The notes: generated from the sequence alone by a model not told the origin. A stretch of 64,000 bases of DNA from Ascarosepion bandense (GCA_037127315.1 JBBBDQ010000399.1:556501-620500), one strand, 5' to 3'; shown: positions 29,295-39,806, counted from the stretch's first letter. Program-made: numbers and translations.

Positions 29295-30095
29295 GGTGTC
29301 TGTTTTTATACAATTTGGTCGAGTCACCGTCATACTGTGGAGAGAAGTATACATTTCCCCAATATTAGCACTATTTCACAAAATTGGCCTTTGAATTATT
29401 TTGACATACAGAAGCGCATTATTTTTTAAAGATAAATACTAGTGAAGTATGTCTTCTATTATTGCTTTTTGCTTTATTTGTTTTTTGTTTTGTTTTGTTT
29501 TGCTATTTTTTTGTAATAGATCGTTTTGCGAAATGTCAGTGCGTGTAATTCTATTTTTTTTTTTCTCCATTATAAAAATGTTTGGAATTGTTGAGTTCCC
29601 AGCTAATTAAGAGACAAGGATGGCGCCATTGATAAACATTTTGAACAGTGAAAAAAAAAACAAACAAACATTAAATCATTATTGTACATGATGTTAAGTT
29701 CTGAAATAAACGTCGGGATCTTTGTGAACAACTAATCGTCGTTGACGGAACATATTGCCGTGAAGTGGCGGTGTTCATCGGCATTTATTTCTGTGTTTAA
29801 TGAGTCCTCGGTTGGGTCGGAGAAAGCATTTACACCTAACGTAGGAGGGTTCAAGGGATGGGGAGCTCTGGCTTTTTTTCTTCTTTTTATTTTTATTATT
29901 ATTATTATTTCTTTTTTTTTTTTTTTTGCTCTCTTCTTTTTTTCAATTTGTCTTTTGGTGCTTTGAAGGACGCTGTTTTCTTTTCGTCAACTGCTCCTTT
30001 CTAATGAGTTTTACCTGCAGTTTCCGTCTCCGAATTGACCGGACATATTTCTGTCCTCAGCAGCATGTTTTTGAGTTGATCTCTGAATCGACTAC
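29295..30095. other. Unannotated sequence with poly-T tracts
   Basis: No gene recognised. Contains T-rich simple tracts at about 29480-29510, 29550-29567 and 29877-29945. Confidence 0.4.
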
Positions 30096-30098
30096 TTA

Positions 30099-30175
30099 GA
30101 TCACCGAAGTTAAGCAACATTGAGCTTGGTCAGTACTTAGATGGGTGACTGCTTGGGAATAACAGGTGTTGTAAG
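30099..30175 (+). pseudogene. 5S rRNA-like pseudogene, 3' two thirds
   Basis: GATCACCGAAGTTAAGCAAC, then GTACTTAGATGGGTGACTGC and TTGGGAATAACAGGTGTTGT match the conserved 3' two thirds of animal 5S rRNA, including the internal control region. The 5' third is absent and several conserved positions are changed. A family A SINE follows 14 bases later. It is either a dispersed pseudogene or the head of a 5S-derived SINE. Confidence 0.8.
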
Positions 30176-30188
30176 AGTGTAGTGACGG

Positions 30189-30335
30189 ATGTGCGTTGTG
30201 GTGCAGTGGGTACCTGCTCGGAAAGAGAAATCGGTGAGCCGAGTTCGAATTCCAGTTAAATACCCTGCATTCACTTAAGCACTGGTAACCTTTCCTTCAG
30301 TTATGGGTTAAATAACAGGGTAGGACTTGGGGACC
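30189..30335 (+). mobile_element. SINE family A, 3'-truncated
   Basis: The head ATGTGCGTTGTGGTGCAGTG and CGAGTTCGAATTCC is well preserved. The body is shortened (CCCTGCATTCACTTAAGC, TTATGGGTTAAATAACAGGG) and stops near 30335. Confidence 0.8.
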
Positions 30336-30675
30336 CTGCCCTTAAAAATAAATCCCAATCAATCTTGATACTCGAAAAGAAAAAAAGTATTACTAGACAC
30401 AAACTTATATAAAAAGAACAATAAAATTGTTGAAAGAAAAAGGTATTACCAGCAATAAATAAATAAACTTTTAAATTTAGTTGGCAATAAATGACCCGCC
30501 GAGGTTGATATGCCATAAAAACAAAACAATCAACATTTCGAAGAGCTTTGCCAATGTTAATGAGATCTTAGTTTGATATTTTTTTACACAGTGGGAAATG
30601 TCAGGAATATCTTTCTGACATTAGGTCTCTGGTTACAACCCGTAATTAATTGTGTACACAGCAGAAATCAAAGGA

Positions 30676-30677
<2 letters not shown>

Positions 30678-30735
<58 letters not shown>
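30678..30735. repeat. (AAT)n microsatellite
   Basis: About 19 uninterrupted AAT/ATA triplets. Confidence 0.95.
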
Positions 30736-30736
<1 letters not shown>

Positions 30737-30925
30737 TTATATTTCATTATAAAGGGTACTAATAGCTTCTGATCTTAATTGATTGGTGATATTTACATGT
30801 AAATGTTCTTTTATGAAGAATTAAAATGGAGCATGTCCCCCGATGCACCGGCATACTGGGTAACAGTAGTAATTAAGAGACCGTTGCACGCTCTTCAAAA
30901 CCACTTTCTCGAGCTGAGGCCGGAT

Positions 30926-31031
30926 ACAGTTTATAGTCATACCCAAAACTCGAAACACCGGTCCTTGTGCTCTTGGAAGTTAAGAAAACGTCTAACCTTG
31001 CCGTTACCTAGATGGGTGACTGTAATGGTTC
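30926..31031 (+). pseudogene. 5S rRNA-like pseudogene, diverged
   Basis: Order and spacing follow 5S rRNA: GTCATACCCAAAACTCGAAACACCGG near the 5' end, then CTCTTGGAAGTTAAGAAAAC and ACCTAGATGGGTGACTG. The copy is much more diverged than the one at 30099 and its 3' end is unclear. Confidence 0.6.
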
Positions 31032-31034
31032 GGA

Positions 31035-31775
31035 AACGGAACAAACATTAAGGAATAGTCGGAAATACTTCAGTCATGCAATAAAGAAAACTCCAGCAAA
31101 AAGAATATATTAGAAATTAGACTCAGTAAAAGAACTCATTAGAAAATTATACCAACACATTGCGATGGGTAAATTACTGCTATTTTATATATTTTTTTTA
31201 ATTTGGCGCATGCGCATTGATTGTTTGGATTTTCTCGGCTGCAGAGTATGACATGTCAGTTGGGCCGAATCGAGATAAAGAACACAAGGACGCAATTCCC
31301 TCCGCCAGTAATCTGAAAACTGCATTGAGCAGTATTCGCACCGAAGCTTGAATACGAGGATTTCAGAATGACTGGGTGTCAGTCTGAGGTGAGGATTTGG
31401 AAAGAGTTGAATGAGTATAATGGTGATTACGAACTTAAGTAAGAAGAAGTAGATTTGCACGGTGGAAAGTTGAAAAACTAAACGTATAATCATTTTTACT
31501 AAAATAAATTTAGAATAAATGTAATGATTGTCTTATAAAGAAGAAAATAATATCCAGCTATAATCTACAAAAGAAACCTATGCTACGAATGGGTACATTT
31601 CAATAACATCAGAATTCCACGTGCTCAAATTCATATCCACAGAGTTAATTGCAGAAAGCCGAACAATACCGTATTTCTCAAGGAAAATGTCTGTATCATA
31701 TTCTCATGGATATTCTGGTTGTGTAATGTACAGTGTCTCTGAAATAGAAAAAAAGTTCAAAATCTATTCGAGTTC
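31035..31775. other. Unannotated, with an NRF-1-like palindrome
   Basis: No gene recognised. At about 31205-31217 the sequence GGCGCATGCGCATTG fits the vertebrate NRF-1 promoter consensus. A 102-codon minus-strand open frame (31493-31185) crosses it and shows no similarity I can name. Confidence 0.3.
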
Positions 31776-31777
31776 CT

Positions 31778-31953
31778 TTGGGAAAGGTATAAATCGATCT
31801 CTTCCCCTTCCAGCTATGGATTAAATAGCAAGACAGATTGGCTTCTATTGTCTTGGTTTGTAACCAGTCTACCGCAGAAAAAACTTCCTGCGGGAAGAGC
31901 TTTTGCTAGTTAGGCCTAGATTGAAAGAGATATTCGCGTAACTGACTGACTGA
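31778..31953 (+). mobile_element. SINE family A, 5'-truncated
   Basis: Body and tail only: TTTGGGAAAGGTATAAATCG, CAGCTATGGATTAAATAGCA, CCAGTCTACCGCAGAAAAAA and CGTAACTGACTGACTG. The tRNA-like head is missing. Confidence 0.75.
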
Positions 31954-32029
31954 TCTTCGGGAAATGTGTGAATCTAACCCTTCTCCTCGCTCCAACTATG
32001 GTTGAAAAAGTGGGACTTCTATCCGAAAA

Positions 32030-32800
32030 AGCATTGGCATTTTCAAAAAAATTGTTATTCGAGAAGGATCTCCACTCTCTGGTAGACTGGGATAAGAAGT
32101 GGCTTGTAAATTTTAATGCTTCTAAAACGAAGCTGCTACATGTCAGCTTCTAGAGGTAGTCCCTCTTACCTACCATCAGCATGGACCAAGTGAATCTCTC
32201 TGAAAGTAATATACTGCGCCTTCTCTGTTTCACCCTCTCTTCTGAACTCAAGTGGAACCATTTCATTGAATGAAGAGGTAAATCGACCGCTAGTAAGATT
32301 GGTTCACTGTGTCGGACTAGAAAGTTTTTTTCTCGCTTGAGCAGATCATGCACATATACAAATCAACCACCCGACCGTGCATTGAATACTGTTATCATAT
32401 ATAGTCGAGTGCCCCTGCCATTCATTCAGGGTCCTCGACAGGCTCCAAAGGAGAATCTGTAATGTTATCGGTGCCGATCTGGCAGCTCGACTCCAGCCAC
32501 TTTCTTACTGGCGGGATGGAGCTTCCCTCTGTCTATTTTACAAATATTTTCATGGCTTCTGCTCTGACGAGCTTAGCTCACTGATGCCCCCCACTTCATA
32601 ATAATTTATTCGAGTAACCAAACTGGCAAAAACATCCCACCCTTTTACAGTTATATAAATCAAATGCAGCCGCTTTCTCGCACTTCCCTCCTGTGGAAAT
32701 CTCTTCGGTATACTTGCTTCTCTGACAGCTACAATTCCCAAGAATTTAAATGCAATGTCAATTCCCATCTCTTGTCCACTTGACTCCAGTCTTTTCTTCG
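32030..32800 (+). mobile_element. Jockey/CR1-type LINE fragment
   Basis: The plus strand shows, in changing frames, EKDLHSLVDWDKKWLVNFNA and SKTKLLHV, then MDQVNLSESNILRLL, and a thumb remnant (STTRPCIEYCYH). A C-terminal block follows near 32690-32770. Frame changes at about 32150, 32270 and 32400 mark it as dead. It has lost both its 5' part and its 3' UTR end. Confidence 0.8.
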
Positions 32801-32999
32801 TCCTTTCCTCATCACCCCATCTATCGAAAACGATTTAAAAAAAGAAATAGTTAACCTTACATTCTGTAGTAATAGAATTGTAGTGAACAAAACAACTTTC
32901 TAGATTAAAAAAAAAACTCAAAATTCAAATCCAACACACTGTTAGAAATAAACAAAATTTCTCGATTTTACAAACTTTGCTTAACACACACAAAACTCG

Positions 33000-33545
33000 C
33001 GAGATTTTACACCTCAATGCGAAATGTTTGACGTCCAATGAAAAGGCCAGAATCACATCAGGGAGTGAATTCCTAAACGATATAAAAGACTGGACAAGAC
33101 AATCGTCGCGTCAAAGCATTATGATGAGTGCAATTAATACGATCCCTTGACGTTTCTCTCCCCTCTCCCCTCTCACTTTTTTCTTCTTCATCGTTCACGC
33201 GTCTACTTGATAACTCCACGGCATCCTTTAAGACGGAGCAAATAACTTAAAAAAGACACTCCTACCAACAAACGCTGATACATACGTTCCTGGCTACGTA
33301 CACATGAACTCTTTCCAACAAGTTACTACTACGAACATTTTCTACAACTCTTGATACACTTAACTCATTACTTGTTTCTCACTGAACATTAACTTCTACT
33401 AATTCATGAGAATCGTTTCATTAATAAATTTCTGATCCAACCTGCTGCCAACCTTCTTATAATAGCGAATAATTTGTAAGTTGTAGGGAGTTCGGTTATG
33501 TATGACCAATTCAAATAAACATTAACCAGCTCTGTATAGCTTCAG
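33000..33545 (+). mobile_element. LTR and leader of a Mag-like Gypsy element
   Basis: Same family as 28340-28890. A TATAAAAGACTGG promoter-like box at about 33081, TTACTACTACGAACATTTTC, TGAACATTAACTTC, TTAATAAATTTC, GATCCAACCTGC and TTCGGTTATGTATGACC follow in order, ending at CATTAACCAGCTC. No gag follows, so it may be a solo LTR with leader or a truncated copy. Confidence 0.6.
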
Positions 33546-33655
33546 AATAAGTTCATCTCATCTTGCTTATAGCTATTCATTTCTTTAAAATAAAATGTTT
33601 TCAGCGCTGAAGCTGAAATTGTGAAATAAATCTTTTACTTAGAGTTGTCATTATA

Positions 33656-33960
33656 TCAGTCAGTTAAGTGCTATACGTGAAACACGCTTGGGCAATCATG
33701 TCTCGAAAGAGACATGACTGACTGGGCAGAAGATTATCCCGCAGTAGGTTGCCATTGCTTTCTGCGGTAGACAGGTTGCCAGCCAAGGATATAGACCCAA
33801 TATGTCTTGCTATTTAACCCATAACTGGAGGGAAGAGACGGATTAATACCTTTCCTAAGGGTATTTGTGCGTAAGTGAATGCATTGGATTCAGCTGGAAT
33901 TCGAACTCGGCTCCCCGATTTCTCGTTCTGAGCCGATATCCAATGCACCACAACGCACAT
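33656..33960 (-). mobile_element. SINE family A, full length
   Basis: Complete complement from the tail TCAGTCAGTTAAGTGCTATA to the head CCACAACGCACAT. This is one of the best preserved copies. Confidence 0.88.
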
Positions 33961-33964
33961 GTGT

Positions 33965-34775
33965 GATAAGAGGATTATCACACATCCAAAAATATGATTC
34001 GGCTGTAAATACAAATTCATCGTTCATATTTTCTTTGCACAGGCAAAGCTCAGTTCCAACTTGGAAACGGTCAAGGCAGAAAGAAGCTCATTAAATCTTA
34101 TTTTAAGAAACAAAAACAGAATGATTTGATGTACGTGCGTGATTATGAATTATGTGCCTCAACTAAAATTAAACAGTAAACATTGGGCCAGAGTTTTCGA
34201 ATTTAAGTCACGATTTTGGAATCAAACTGTTTCTAAAAATATCTAAAGTTTGTGAAGTGCAACGGAAAGCACAATCGACTGAAGGAATTAAATTAACGAA
34301 CAAAGAATAGACGAAAACACTGGAAGGAGAAAAGTCTCTACAGGTATTGTTTAATACAATTAAATTCAATTAAACTTAAATATCTGAAAGAAACAGTAAA
34401 AGAAAAAAATAAAATGTTCAGAAACTAAACATTACGTAGTCCACAGCAAGAATGTTTACAGAGGCGTAAACTGCTGTGAAACATTAGTAGTGAATTCCTC
34501 TACATGTCATGTGTCATGCTACTTCAGGATGCAGGTGATTATGACTCTCCCTAACATCCTGTCTCTCTCATTACTTAAAGCAATGTTTGACTATTTACCA
34601 TCCCACTTTGTCCGCAAATGTTATTTATAACCTATTAAAATTCATTTGTTAAGATAATCGGTCATTCTATTTGCCATAATTTCATCAATATTCCTGTGAG
34701 TGTGAGTGTTTCCAAACCCACTTTTCTTATATGATTCTAAAATTTTGACAGTTTATTTCCATTTCTAATAATAAG
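33965..34775. other. Unannotated AT-rich sequence
   Basis: No recognised feature. Confidence 0.4.
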
Positions 34776-34779
34776 TTTA

Positions 34780-34950
34780 TTTTTTATTTCAAATCTCTAT
34801 CGAAATTTCTCGATATTCATATTTGCCGTCCATAGTATTTTCAGTAGCTTTCTGTAGAACAAACATTTCTATTGCTTCAAGTCTCTTCTTAGTCTGTGAT
34901 TGTCCAAGATTCAGTGTCATATAGGAGGATTGCTATGATATCACTCATTT
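34780..34950 (-). mobile_element. Diverged RTE-like fragment
   Basis: The minus strand reads approximately LLYDTESWTIT, RLEAIEMFVLQK, comparable with LQYGSECWTISSKMKEKLEA and AEMWFYRRM of the main family, with frame changes. It is an older subfamily. Confidence 0.5.
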
Positions 34951-35192
34951 CTATTTCCTTGTTGTAATGAAATATTCATGTTTCTTATTACTTGTTTCTT
35001 AATACTTGTTTTTAAATACTTTGTTTCTTAATACTTTGTTTAGCCTTCGAAGCCTTTTTTTTTTTGCCATTAAAATGAAATTTCCAGTTTCACAGTTATA
35101 TTTTCCGTTATCTGTTCAGAACCTTACCCTATATTTAATTTTTTTATATTTTTACGGTTCTCACCTAGTCTGTCTATGGCACTCCCAACATA

Positions 35193-35560
35193 CACTACCA
35201 GCCATAATTATTAGGCGACCACAGTTTATTTTAAAAGAAATATGTCTTTCATACGGTTTTAAGTGGATAATTCTAAATGAAAATAGAATGCTTCTTTTGT
35301 TATTGTTAATTTGCAAAATTTTACAAGGCAAGGAAGCAAAGATTAAGTCGTCCTAATCACCCTAAATTTTCTTCATTCTTTCATTAATGAAACTGCAATA
35401 TAGGTAATTATTAAATATTTATAAATTCATTTGATGCACATGTTATTGTGCAGTATTAACAATTACAATTTTTCACTTGACAATAAATACTAAAAAACTA
35501 TTATGAAATACATAATTTTTTTAAAACATTGGGATGGCCTAATAATTATGACCGCTTGTG
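35193..35560. mobile_element. Tc1/mariner-like MITE, TA target duplication
   Basis: 368 bp flanked by TA on both sides. The terminal inverted repeats are CACTACCAGCCATAATTATT and, as complement of the right end, CACAAGCGGTCATAATTATT, continuing with AGGC. The termini and TA flanks fit the Tc1/mariner superfamily. The interior is AT-rich and non-coding. The right two thirds are repeated at 49455-49735. Confidence 0.8.
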
Positions 35561-35663
35561 TATATCTTTAGAAAAAGACCCACAGCGCTTTGATATCTTC
35601 TTTAGTTATAAACAAATTGTACAGTATCCAATGTTATACTGGAAGTACGCAGTACTAGATCGA

Positions 35664-35736
35664 ATGTGCATTGTATTGTAGTGGTTATAGACCCGAAACG
35701 AGAAATTGGAGAGCCGAGTTCCAATTCCAGTTGAGA
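35664..35736 (+). mobile_element. SINE family A, head only
   Basis: ATGTGCATTGTATTGTAGTG through CGAGTTCCAATTCCAGTTGA; the body is absent and a short unrelated G-rich stretch follows. Confidence 0.7.
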
Positions 35737-35759
35737 GGGGCGGGTAATCTCTTCCCAGA

Positions 35760-35885
35760 ATTTGTATAATTCAAATTTTGTGTTTTAGATTACACCCTAC
35801 ACGTTTCCGTTAAAAGTGACATCACTTGATGCTTAATACCTTTACAGATTTTGTATAATTCACATTCGGGTTTTAGATTACACCC
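35760..35885. repeat. Direct repeat, 88-bp spacing
   Basis: ATTTTGTATAATTCA..TTTTAGATTACACCC occurs at about 35759-35798 and again at about 35847-35885, suggesting a local tandem duplication. Confidence 0.6.
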
Positions 35886-35905
35886 CGACCTCTTTCTCTT
35901 TAATT

Positions 35906-35909
<4 letters not shown>

Positions 35910-35944
<35 letters not shown>

Positions 35945-36006
35945 ACCCGTAGACAGATCTGTTTCGCTGTATCACTGCTCATCAGTACGGTTAGAAAGCC
36001 GATTGC

Positions 36007-36052
<46 letters not shown>
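35910..36052. repeat. Paired (TA)n tracts around a SINE body
   Basis: (TA)n at 35910-35940 and 36013-36052, separated by the SINE B remnant. Confidence 0.95.
35941..36012 (-). mobile_element. SINE family B, 3' part between two TA tracts
   Basis: Complement of the family B body: AGACAGATCTGTTTCGCTGT and ATCACTGCTCATCAGTACGG. The tRNA-like head is replaced by a TA tract (36013-36052), and the tail also borders a TA tract (35910-35940). Confidence 0.7.
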
Positions 36053-36054
<2 letters not shown>

Positions 36055-36118
36055 CCGTAGCTCTATAAGGCTCATTTAAATAGGCATGGATGTAGATCTA
36101 CCAAACTCTAAACGTAAC

Positions 36119-36160
36119 ATGTCAGTTAAGTGCCATACGTCATTTACGCTTTGGGCGATC
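36119..36160 (-). mobile_element. SINE family A, tail remnant
   Basis: TGTCAGTTAAGTGCCATACG and TTTGGGCGATCA are the terminal blocks of family A in complement; nothing else remains. Confidence 0.6.
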
Positions 36161-36177
36161 AAAATTCAATATCAACT

Positions 36178-36372
36178 GCCAGTTCATAATAAATACCTGA
36201 CGATTGAGAAGCACATGAATCCCAAAGTCATGCTATAGATGTAGAATATATTTATTAATGGACAATTTAGAGCTCAGTCATATTACATTGTGCAATGTTT
36301 TATTAACAGCATAAATATATTTACATATGTGCGTACACTTGCGTTTATATGCATATGTATATTTATTTATAT
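36178..36372 (+). repeat. Unclassified dispersed repeat, copy 1
   Basis: Collinear with 38025-38192: shared blocks are AGTTCATAATA, TGCTATAGATGTAG (TGCTATAGACGTAG), TCATATTACAT and CTTGCGTTTATATGCATATG. Both copies are followed by a simple repeat or a TA-rich tract. Confidence 0.55.
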
Positions 36373-36373
36373 C

Positions 36374-36374
<1 letters not shown>

Positions 36375-36434
<60 letters not shown>
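36375..36434. repeat. (CA)n followed by (TA)n
   Basis: A CA run at 36375-36408 followed by a TA run to 36434. Confidence 0.95.
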
Positions 36435-36523
36435 GCAAATGAAATGAATAAAGAACGAAGAAAATAATTAGAACGTTTAAGACATTAATTGAAAACAGTG
36501 CTCAATATAGAAATAGAGCAATG

Positions 36524-36762
36524 AATATTTATTATAAATTATATATTAGAACATGCCCAAACTACAATCTACTACAAAAGTGTACATTTTATTTCGCCCT
36601 TTAAGTAGTAGTAAACTTTATTATTAAACGAAAAAAATAACGTTTACTTCCTGATGATACATTGTTCTTTCAATGTCAAAACAAAATGTACAAACAAAAT
36701 GTACACTTTAGTAGTAGATTGTAGTTTGGACATGTTCTAAAGTATAATTTATAATAAATAAT
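36524..36762. mobile_element. Foldback element with 67-bp arms
   Basis: The left arm 36524-36590 (AATATTTATTATAAATTATA to TGTACATTTT) and the right arm 36696-36762 are near-perfect inverted copies, with only a few differences. About 105 bases separate them. There is no coding capacity. The structure fits a MITE of an unassigned superfamily; the target duplication is unclear. Confidence 0.85.
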
Positions 36763-36789
36763 ACATTTATATATATATATATATATATA

Positions 36790-36928
36790 GTCATTCGCAG
36801 ACAGATATGTTTCGCTATATCACAGCTCATCAGTATGGTTAGTCTCCGATTGCTTTATAACCCAGGACTGAAATCCGACCGATTGGCGTCAGTCGGCGAT
36901 TCTACCTCTGAGCTATGGCCGCTCGGTA
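36790..36928 (-). mobile_element. SINE family B, full length, TA tail
   Basis: The head in complement (36928 downwards) reads GGCCATAGCTCAGAGGTAGA, ATCGCCGACTGACGCC and GGATTTCAGTCCTGGG, a tRNA-like A box and B box. The body has TGATGAGCTGTGATATAGCG and AAACATATCTGTCTGCG. The 3' end at 36790 runs straight into (TA)n (36767-36789). Confidence 0.8.
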
Positions 36929-37016
36929 GAAGGAGGCAGACTTTTTAGCATGTATATTATCGTTATACACGCCATATAGCTGAGAGTGTTCAAATTCATT
37001 GCTGATAAATTATTTA

Positions 37017-37071
37017 TTATATATATATACATACATATATATATATGAATATATATATATATATATATATA
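37017..37071. repeat. TA-rich microsatellite
   Basis: Interrupted (TA)n with CATACATA and GAATA interruptions. Confidence 0.9.
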
Positions 37072-37074
37072 TGA

Positions 37075-38020
37075 GGACTTCACATGATTTGTAGCCATTG
37101 AAAAAGTAGGGAAAACGTATTTTTGAAAAACAGACCTGAAGCATCTTTCGGCTAACATTTCATCGGTGGGTACCGTTGGCAAGACAATAATTAAAAGTAA
37201 TATTTGTAAGGACAATATCCCCAAGAAGGGGAAAATTTTAACGAGTTTAAAAGTGAAAAAAGCCTTACTCATTAAAACCCACTTCGCAGCAAAAGGGAAC
37301 GCACAGAGTTTTGTATCTGTCTTCTCTTGTTTGAAGAGAACATAAATGAAAGTCTGACCGAACTCTGAACAGGATAGAAAACCAGCTGTCCTCATAAGCC
37401 TCTGCGCAAACCGAATTATCGATTAAAAACTGGCCGATGGACCATACATGCGCAGACTTTGTGGTTCTACTAGAAAAGCTTTCATTGCTGGATCTTACAT
37501 AAGTAGGTATATGACGCCCGATTGTGGTCTCTAATCGCTGGATTGGTCTGGCACAGCGTATTCAGTGCCAAACTGACATTGTATTTGTAAGCAATAGAAA
37601 ACCTTTGTAAGTGGGAGAGACCGTCCTTAAAGAAATAAGGAGATACATATTGAGTACCAATGATTGAACACTATTTAACAGGAGTAAAACAGGAAATAAT
37701 GCAAGACGACCCTCTGCCCACAAGCAATTAGATCTTCCTAACTAGCCACAGTAATTTAAGATAGACAGAACACAAACTAGGTCCGAAAACCGTAAGTTCT
37801 TTAAAACGTCTTGGTGATAATTGAAAAGTAACGATTTTGTTTAAATCTTGGCTAAAGGCCCAAAGGGACCAAATCATAAGCGTGCGGTGTATTAGGGTGT
37901 CAGTTAGGTTGATATGTGCCTGTACTTGCGTGTATATGTATATGTATTGATATTCATAGGCGTATATTTATAAATATTTTTCTGGTGTTCATAAAACAAT
38001 ATATGAAGTAAGTCATGTTC
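37075..38020. other. Unannotated sequence
   Basis: A 160-codon minus-strand open frame (37395-36913) runs through the TA tract and carries no recognisable domain. The part 37080-37400 could be a decayed element end, but I cannot name it. Nothing else was recognised. Confidence 0.35.
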
Positions 38021-38024
38021 TAGA

Positions 38025-38192
38025 CATAGCAGTTCATAATATGCACCTAATAATGGCATATTGCATAAAACTCCGCGTTGTGCTATAGACGTAGGATAAT
38101 ATCTATATTCATTAATTTATACTTTATAGGTATCTCATATTACATCGAGTACTTGCGTTTATATGCATATGTATATTAATTGATATCAATAT
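38025..38192 (+). repeat. Unclassified dispersed repeat, copy 2
   Basis: Matches 36178-36372; see the blocks named there. Confidence 0.55.
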
Positions 38193-38502
38193 ATACATAT
38201 ATATATAGATATGACTAAAATAAAACTAGTTCAGCCAACGTTCCCTGAAGATCCGTTTAGGTGAAACCTTGGTAGGTTTGTTGGCTCACTAGGTTTATTT
38301 TACTTATTCTGCCCTGCTTAAGTATTGAGTACTTTTTTGTTGTCGATTACTCGTCTCGGGTTTTTTCCTTGGTCTACCTGTTGACTCGGTTCAAATATCT
38401 TTGGCTGATATTCATGTACTTAGCTCTTTCTTTTTTTACAACCATTTTTTCCTTCCACGTATATACGCGGAGGGATTTTCGAAATAAGTATAGTGATAAG
38501 TT

Positions 38503-38503
<1 letters not shown>

Positions 38504-38547
<44 letters not shown>
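38504..38547. repeat. (TA)n microsatellite
   Basis: About 22 uninterrupted TA dinucleotides immediately before the left Penelope arm. Confidence 0.95.
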
Positions 38548-38549
<2 letters not shown>

Positions 38550-38551
38550 CA

Positions 38552-39615
38552 TATTTAAATGAGTTATTTCGCTAGCCAGGTTTCTACCATGAGTGTTGTC
38601 TTCGGGCGATTTTTAATAAATGATTTTACATTTCACCGTTTTTTTTTAAACGCTCTTGTATCTGTGTTTTGTTTGAACGTTCACGTGGCAGGCAATTTAT
38701 GAACACGCATTGTTTAAAATAAAACGAACTATGACTTTTTTATCCATGGTTGTATGAACTATAGTGTGGATGTATTTAGTCATCATTTCTGTTCTTTCAT
38801 TTAACAGTTCGACTTTATTTGGATATATCATAATTTCTAATTTTTCTTATTGGCAAAGTCTACACATTTGTCCACCGTTGTAAGGCATGGCTGTTTTTAC
38901 AATGCTCCACGTTATGCCTGGGTCTTTTCCATATTTTGATTTCAATTTCCAGACGTGGTTAGCCAATTTTGTATTGTTTTTAATTTTTCTATTTTAAAGG
39001 TAGATCTGTGGTTGAAACACCTGGTCTTAAAGGTGTCTTTGGTTGATCCCAAATATATTTTGTTTTGGCCATCTGGGTCATGTACCTCTGCCTTATAAAT
39101 TATTTCTTTTGTGTTGCAGTGACCTTGAAGTGGACATTTATTTTTTCCCTGCAGTTGCATTCTTTTAGTGGTTTTGTTTTGTACGATGCTATTTAAGTTT
39201 CTGGCGTTTTGTTTTTTTATGAAACTATCTAAATTATTAGTGCAACTATAAATTAGATTGATTGTGTTTCAGTTGAAAATTTAGTTCAGTTCTGATTCTT
39301 TGGAAGGTGCCTATCTATTAGTTTAAAACATATTTGCCCTATTTTGGTCTTTACTTCTAAATTAAATGGTGGGTTGAACCAGATAATGATTCATTATCTA
39401 TTGTTGTTTTTTTATTTGTCTGTTTGGTTGAGAATTATATTGTAAAAAATTAAATAATCCGTGTTCATAAATTCCCTGGCACGTGAACTTTCAAATTGAA
39501 ATACCGTTACATGAGCGTTCTTAAAAAGAAAAAAGGTAAAAGGTAAAATCAGTTATTAAAAATCGCTTGAAGGCACTACTCAAGGTAGAAACTTGGATAG
39601 CGAAATAACTCGTTT
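38552..39615 (-). mobile_element. Penelope-like element fragment with inverted terminal repeats
   Basis: A GIY-YIG endonuclease remnant on the minus strand is enclosed by inverted repeats of about 156 bp: left arm 38552-38707 (GAGTTATTTCGCTAGCCAGG, ATTTTTAATAAATGATTTTA, AACGTTCACGTGGCAGGCAA) and right arm 39460-39615. The arms differ at perhaps one base in seven. Inverted terminal repeats of this kind are known from Penelope elements. Reverse transcriptase is missing, so most of the element has been lost. Upstream sequence (38213-38500) may also belong to it. Confidence 0.75.
38760..39290 (-). pseudogene. Penelope GIY-YIG endonuclease remnant
   Basis: 39160-38942 is open and reads KCPLQGHCNTKEIIYKAEVH then KIYLGSTKDTFKTRCFNHRS, which matches the Penelope endonuclease: a CxL-type cysteine cluster, the YLGST form of the YIG motif, a catalytic-position Arg and a His. 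After a frameshift near 38945 the C-terminal block follows as KYGKDPGITWSIVKTAMPYN and CRLC, then KLEIMIYPNKVELLNERTEM, the usual zinc-linker and end of this domain. At least one stop and one frameshift make it inactive. Confidence 0.85.
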
Positions 39616-39619
39616 TAAA

Positions 39620-39724
39620 ATGGTAAATATTTAAAATGTCTACAATATAATTTTATCAAACAGTTTTTAAAACAAATGTGTACTGGTCTAACCCTGTTGG
39701 GACCAAAGACTAAGTATAAACAAG

Positions 39725-39754
<30 letters not shown>
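39620..39754. repeat. (CAAT)n run
   Basis: CAATCAATCAATCAATCAAT at about 39724-39756 leads into a (TA)n tract (39755-39780). Confidence 0.85.
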
Positions 39755-39757
<3 letters not shown>

Positions 39758-39806
39758 TATATATATATATATATATATATTCTGAACTTATATTGTTAAA
39801 TATAAC

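Noticed and set aside
30099..30175. Functional 5S rRNA gene
   Set aside because: The 5' third is missing and conserved positions are changed.
36913..37395. 160-aa minus-strand open frame
   Set aside because: About a third of it is translated TA tract, and the rest has no recognisable domain.
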